DNA of 64,000 nucleotides, taken from positions 62,001 through 126,000 of the forward strand of contig DASVQY010000064.1 in assembly GCA_036388895.1 (NCBI GenBank), written 5' to 3'. Positions within the stretch are counted from its first letter, which is position 1; the number at the start of each line of letters is the position of its first letter. The translations under genes and the position numbers were made by a program. The notes below the pieces were generated by a model that worked only from the letters and a program-made list of their open reading frames with translations, searched no databases and was not told the origin of the DNA. The DNA is from SXVE01 sp036388895 (GTDB lineage: Bacteria; Acidobacteriota; Blastocatellia; Pyrinomonadales; Pyrinomonadaceae). This document shows, in pieces, positions 60,642 through 64,000 of the stretch.

Positions 60642-61280
60642 ATGATGAGAGAAACTAAAATCGCATACATTGAAGATGATTTTTCAGTCAAAGAACTTGA
60701 CCATAAATTTTGGAAAAAGTCTGAAACAATCATGATTGATAAATACTGGTCGGGCGAGAATGCGCCAGCCGGCAGACACTTCAAGACGAATCTTTTATGG
60801 TCGGACAGTGCGCTTTACATTCGTTTTGAAGCTAATCAAAATGAACCTTTAATCGTTTCGGATGTGCCGAATCTAAAAACGAAAACTCTCGGGCTTTGGG
60901 ACAGGGACGTTTGCGAGATTTTTCTCGCGCCTAACGCAAACGAGCCGCGCAGGTATTATGAATTTGAAATCGCGCCGAACGGCGAATGGATTGATTTAGG
61001 AATTTATCAAATGCCGGATAAGCGCGGAACCGAGTGGGATTACAAATCGGGAATGCAGTCAGCCGCATGCATCGAAAAAAACAAAGTTACGATGGCGATA
61101 AAAATTCCCTGGAAGGCATTTGGAAAAGCGCCGAAAGCGGGCGATGTTTGGCTGGGAAATCTTTTTCGCTGCGTCGGCGCGGGCGAATCGCGCGGCTATC
61201 TCGCCTGGTCGCCGACCGAAACGAAGAAACCGAGTTTCCACGTTCCCGAAAAATTCGGCGAATTTGAATTTGTAAAATAA
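60642..61280 (+). CDS. CBM9-like carbohydrate-binding-domain protein
   Basis: A 212-residue protein from ATG 60642 or 60645. It is a single family-9-type beta-sandwich: FWKKSETIMIDKYWSGEN, LLWSDSALYIRFEA, DRDVCEIFLAP, YYEFEIAPNGEWID and VTMAIKIPWKAFG, ending FHVPEKFGEFEF. CBM9 modules usually bind reducing-end sugars in secreted glycosidases; here there is no enzyme domain and no clear signal peptide, so the role is open. A frame to a TTG at 60600 is less likely. Confidence 0.75.
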   Translation: MMRETKIAYIEDDFSVKELDHKFWKKSETIMIDKYWSGENAPAGRHFKTNLLWSDSALYIRFEANQNEPLIVSDVPNLKTKTLGLWDRDVCEIFLAPNANEPRRYYEFEIAPNGEWIDLGIYQMPDKRGTEWDYKSGMQSAACIEKNKVTMAIKIPWKAFGKAPKAGDVWLGNLFRCVGAGESRGYLAWSPTETKKPSFHVPEKFGEFEFVK

Positions 61281-61341
61281 AATAGAAGAATTTAAAATTG
61301 AGAAGATTTCCCGCAAATCTTTTATTTATGGTTTTCGCTCT

Positions 61342-62043
61342 TTAACTTTGTAAGAGTTTTTCGTAAATTATAAAACTTCCCAAACCAAGACTAAAAATTC
61401 CAGCGCAAAGACGAATAGTTTTGTTAAGAAAGAGGAAATTGGTTGCCGTAAAATGGAACGGTAAGCCAATTAAAAGACTCATTATCATCATTCCGACAAT
61501 TGAGCCAATTCCGAAAATCAATATAAAAAACATTGCCACCGTTGGCGAAGGAATAGCTGAAACGCCCAGAATCATTAAACCCGCGCTTCCCGCCAAGCCG
61601 TGAACCATTCCGATAACCACCGAACGCGGGCTGAAACGATGGTGCGATTTTTCCTTTTCGTCTTTGTGCAGATGAAAATGCGTATGCGCGCGACTTCCGT
61701 GTTCGTGCACATGCGCGTGAATTTCTTTGGCGGTAACGAGTTTATAAAGCGCGTTTGCTCCGAGCAAGACCAACATTCCGCCGACGATTGCTTCAAGCCT
61801 TGCTTCGACCGTTTCCGAAATTTGAAGCTTCAGAAAAATTACCAAAGCGCCGACGACAAAAAGCGAAATCGTGTGTCCGATTCCCCAAAGCCCGCCGATT
61901 ATAGACGCGCTGAAAAGACTTTTGCGCTCGGATACAATTGTCGTTACAGCCGCTAAATGATCAGCTTCGACAGCGTGTTTTAAGCCGAATAAAAAGCCGA
62001 AAAACAGAACCGTTAATGTAGTAAGTTCAGGTGTTATTTCCAT
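61342..62043 (-). CDS. NicO/UreH-like nickel/cobalt transporter family protein
   Basis: A 233-residue inner-membrane protein with about six helices. The N-terminal signature GLKHAVEADHLAAV near residues 17-30 is a variant of the HAxDADH metal motif of NicO transporters. A His-rich loop (HAHVHEHGSRAHTHFHLH near 105-122) follows, and a second motif GMVHGLAGSAGLM lies near 143. It probably moves Ni or Co; direction is unknown. ATG 62043 is preceded by GGAG; a TTG at 62070 would overlap the SDR stop. No urease or hydrogenase gene is nearby. Confidence 0.78.
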   Translation of the reverse strand: MEITPELTTLTVLFFGFLFGLKHAVEADHLAAVTTIVSERKSLFSASIIGGLWGIGHTISLFVVGALVIFLKLQISETVEARLEAIVGGMLVLLGANALYKLVTAKEIHAHVHEHGSRAHTHFHLHKDEKEKSHHRFSPRSVVIGMVHGLAGSAGLMILGVSAIPSPTVAMFFILIFGIGSIVGMMIMSLLIGLPFHFTATNFLFLNKTIRLCAGIFSLGLGSFIIYEKLLQS

Positions 62044-62066
62044 TTTCAGTAAGCTCCAAACTGAAA

Positions 62067-62840
62067 TCAAACCGTCATACCGCCGTCTACAATTATCGTT
62101 TGCCCGGTTATGTAGCTCGACGCATCGGACGCGAGAAAAACAGCGGCGCCTTTTAATTCGCCTTCTTCGCCGATGCGCGGAATCACGTTGTTTTCCTGAA
62201 TCGAGCGCTCGTAGATGTCAATTACCGCATCGGCGAGGCGCGAGTGAAAAAATCCGGGCGCGATGGCGTTGACGCGGATTCCGCGCCGTCCCCAACTCGC
62301 CGCCAGCTCGCGGGTTAAACCGATAAGTCCGGCTTTGCTGGCGACGTAGCCGGCGTAAAAAGGTCCGTTCGCCGAAGAAGTAATTCCCGATATAGAAGCG
62401 ATGTTGATAATCGAACCACTTCTACGATTTAACATCTCGCGCCCGACCGCCTGCGCCATCAAGAAACAGCCGGTTAGGTTTACGTCTAAAACTTGTTTCC
62501 ACCTTTCGAGCGGCATTTCTTCGGGCATCGCGCCCCAGGAAATTCCGGCATTGTTTATTAAAATATCAACTTTTCCGAATTTTTCGACGGTTTCGTCTAC
62601 GACAGCTTGAACGTCTTCGGCTTTCGACACATCGCAAAGTTTTCCTTCGACATTGAAATTATTCGCTCGAAACTCTTCAACGGTTTCATCGAGCCATTCG
62701 GCGCGACGCGCGCAAAGCATCAAATTCGCTCCGGCTTCCGCCAATCCTTCCGCCATCTCCTTGCCGATGCCGCGCGAACCGCCCGTAACGATTGCGGTTT
62801 TCCCCGTCAAATCAAACAACTCTCGAATGTGTTTTGCCAT
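62067..62840 (-). CDS. Short-chain dehydrogenase/reductase
   Basis: A 257-residue classical SDR. TGGSRGIGKEM gives the TGxxxGxG motif, NNAGIS is near 92-97, INIASISG holds the catalytic Ser, and YVASK (YxxxK) is near 160-164. It resembles gluconate/2-deoxy-gluconate dehydrogenase-like SDRs (KduD type), but the substrate is not certain. It lies 24 bp upstream of the nickel-transporter-like gene on the same strand. Confidence 0.9.
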   Translation of the reverse strand: MAKHIRELFDLTGKTAIVTGGSRGIGKEMAEGLAEAGANLMLCARRAEWLDETVEEFRANNFNVEGKLCDVSKAEDVQAVVDETVEKFGKVDILINNAGISWGAMPEEMPLERWKQVLDVNLTGCFLMAQAVGREMLNRRSGSIINIASISGITSSANGPFYAGYVASKAGLIGLTRELAASWGRRGIRVNAIAPGFFHSRLADAVIDIYERSIQENNVIPRIGEEGELKGAAVFLASDASSYITGQTIIVDGGMTV

Positions 62841-62930
62841 AGATATTTATTGTAAATAGTAAATCTTAAATTGCTGATATAAACAACTCACAACGCGCAA
62901 TTATTTAGTTTGATTCAGTCTTTGAGTGAT

Positions 62931-62958
62931 TTGAGATTTTCTGTCAACAAATTACAAT
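62931..62958 (+). promoter_or_regulatory. Promoter giving a leaderless transcript
   Basis: TTGAGA (62931-62936), 16-nt spacer, TACAAT (62953-62958). Only 6 nt separate the -10 box from the ATG at 62965, so the start site should fall at or next to the start codon. No Shine-Dalgarno. Confidence 0.5.
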
Positions 62959-62964
62959 AAAAGT

Positions 62965-63777
62965 ATGAGTAAAACACAAAAAGAACTCGCCTTTCTGCGC
63001 GATCTTTATCTTGAAAACGACTGGACGAACCGGTTTGCCGAACTTTTCGACAAAAACTTCCGATTTTCCGACGAGCAAAAAATTCTTTACGTCAATGCCG
63101 GAACCGGAACGCACGCGCTGGTTTTAAGAGAAAAATTGGACGAGAAAAAAGAAGTTTTCGGGCTTTTCGAAAATGAAGAAACATTAAAAATAGCACAGGC
63201 GAAAGCCGACGCCGTGAGAGCCGACGTGAGCTTTTCCGATAAACTGCCGAAGGAGACTTTCGATGCCGTTTTAGCCGATGCGAGCCTTGTCAAACCGGCG
63301 AGTTTCAACGATTTTTTCGCGGCAATCGTGCAGCTTTCAAAAAATCAGGTCGCCGTTTTTCTGCCGACTAAAGGAAGTTTCGGCGAGATTTTTTCATTTT
63401 TGTGGGAAACGCTGGTGGAAATTGATCTGGCGGAAAAAGGCGTTTCGGTGGAAAATTTAATTTCCGAAATTCCGACAATCGAAGACGTGAAGGAAACGGC
63501 AGAGAAATTAGGGCTGACAAATATTGAAACAGTAACGAAAAACGAAACTTTCGACTTCAAGGACGGCACGGAATTTATCAACTCGCCGCTCGTCGCGGAT
63601 TTTCTGTTTCCAGCGTGGTTCGGATTTTTAACGGAAAAAGAAAAGGAAAAGGTAAATATAAAACTCGCGCAGCTCGTAGACGCCGAGGACGGCTCATTGT
63701 CATTTTGCTTTTCTGTGAAAGCGACTTTGCTAATTGGTGAAAAAACAAACGCGATTGATGCGAAAAGCGGAAAGTGA
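62965..63777 (+). CDS. Class I SAM-methyltransferase-like protein
   Basis: A 270-residue protein of unknown role. A Rossmann pattern is visible: ILYVNAGTGTHALVLRE near residues 40-56 (motif I, with VNAGTG in place of the usual GxGxG), EVFGLFENEETLKIAQ (acidic end of strand 2) and FDAVLADASLV (strand 4). The C-terminal half (about 150-270) is not typical. The catalytic glycine motif is relaxed, so it may bind SAM weakly or not act as an enzyme. Probably leaderless. Confidence 0.65.
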   Translation: MSKTQKELAFLRDLYLENDWTNRFAELFDKNFRFSDEQKILYVNAGTGTHALVLREKLDEKKEVFGLFENEETLKIAQAKADAVRADVSFSDKLPKETFDAVLADASLVKPASFNDFFAAIVQLSKNQVAVFLPTKGSFGEIFSFLWETLVEIDLAEKGVSVENLISEIPTIEDVKETAEKLGLTNIETVTKNETFDFKDGTEFINSPLVADFLFPAWFGFLTEKEKEKVNIKLAQLVDAEDGSLSFCFSVKATLLIGEKTNAIDAKSGK

Positions 63778-63784
63778 AAAATTT

Positions 63785-63868
63785 AGCCACGAATTGCACG
63801 AATAAACACGAAAAAAGAAAGTTTGACAATAAATTTTCTATTCGTGAAAATCAGTGCAATTCGTGGCT
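63785..63868. repeat. GCCACGAATTGCAC inverted repeat
   Basis: Perfect 15-bp arms AGCCACGAATTGCAC (63785-63799) and GTGCAATTCGTGGCT (63854-63868), with inner CACGAATAAACACGAA repetition. It lies in the convergent gap to the edge gene and could end transcription both ways. Confidence 0.75.
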
Positions 63869-63897
63869 GGATTTTATTTTCGCAGATGAATTTTCAC

Positions 63898-64000
63898 TTA
63901 ATTTCCTTGTTTCGCTTCGACGCGGCGGCGCATTTCCGCCATTAAATCTTCGTCGCTCATCGAGTTAATTTGCGGCGCGTTTTGATTTGAAGCGATTTGT
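63898..64000 (-). CDS. C-terminal part of an unidentified protein (cut by window edge)
   Basis: Open to the edge. The last residues read QINSMSDEDLMAEM, then RRRVEAKQGN and a TAA at 63900-63898. Too short to assign. Confidence 0.5.
   Translation of the reverse strand, partial: QIASNQNAPQINSMSDEDLMAEMRRRVEAKQGN

Overview
The window looks like chromosomal DNA of an Acidobacteriota member, most likely class Blastocatellia (inference). The clues are a moderate GC content, an Oar-like TonB receptor with an N-terminal carboxypeptidase-regulatory-like domain, a VWFA protein of the acidobacterial type, a Gram-negative envelope set (BamA/TamA-like barrel, TamB, LolC/E-like permease), an MglA/MglB pair and a CruA/CruP-like carotenoid cyclase relative. 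There are no tRNA or rRNA genes, no CRISPR array, no transposase and no prophage. About 52 genes are packed on both strands and most are housekeeping or envelope genes.

Layout. 0-5 kb: DnaC-like ATPase, cREC receiver-like protein, S41 protease with TetR regulator, secreted creatininase, STAS protein. 5.5-10 kb: large TonB receptor and a secreted CarboxypepD-reg/TPR protein. 10.3-11.6 kb: mglB-mglA polarity switch. 11.9-17 kb: yvcK, glmU, two small unknown genes, glmS (UDP-GlcNAc and wall precursor supply). 17-20.6 kb: hemerythrin gene behind a textbook sigma-54 promoter, a stand-alone AP2-like protein, and a homocysteine methyltransferase/MTHFR fusion whose leader carries a SAM-II riboswitch with a terminator. 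20.7-25.1 kb: a five-gene minus-strand unit of AdoMet-decarboxylase-like protein, DUF4178 zinc-ribbon protein, a 49-residue membrane peptide, DUF350 protein and a membrane spermidine-synthase-like enzyme; this is the best candidate for a poorly described system here. 25-32.8 kb: lipoprotein, dienelactone hydrolase, PfkB kinase, LysW-like protein, VWA protein and an HD-GYP/GAF/GGDEF c-di-GMP enzyme with a second sigma-54-like promoter. 32.8-42.7 kb: Omp85 barrel, giant TamB, and RibB with a decayed RibA domain. 42.9-48.3 kb: LolC/E-like permease, MFS transporter, galU, YdeI-like protein, serS. 48.3-53 kb: DUF3618/holin-like/Ser-rich envelope cluster, SDR, and a secreted protein with a third sigma-54 promoter. 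53-64 kb: CruA-like flavoprotein, mazG, DUF1844 protein, PhnP-like hydrolase, GNAT, ribF, UbiB-like kinase, CBM9 protein, NicO-like transporter, SDR, methyltransferase-like protein and a truncated gene at the edge.

Two themes cut across the genes. First, methionine/SAM and aminopropyl chemistry sit side by side: a SAM-sensing leader controls methyl supply directly next to a SAM-consuming decarboxylase/aminopropyltransferase-like unit. Second, many intergenic gaps hold imperfect inverted repeats whose arms are themselves short tandem repeats. Several families recur within the window (GAGTTCRTT, AAGGATAAGGGAT, GGTCTTTGGTTTT, TTTTGGATTTTGGG), and some have become part of coding sequence.
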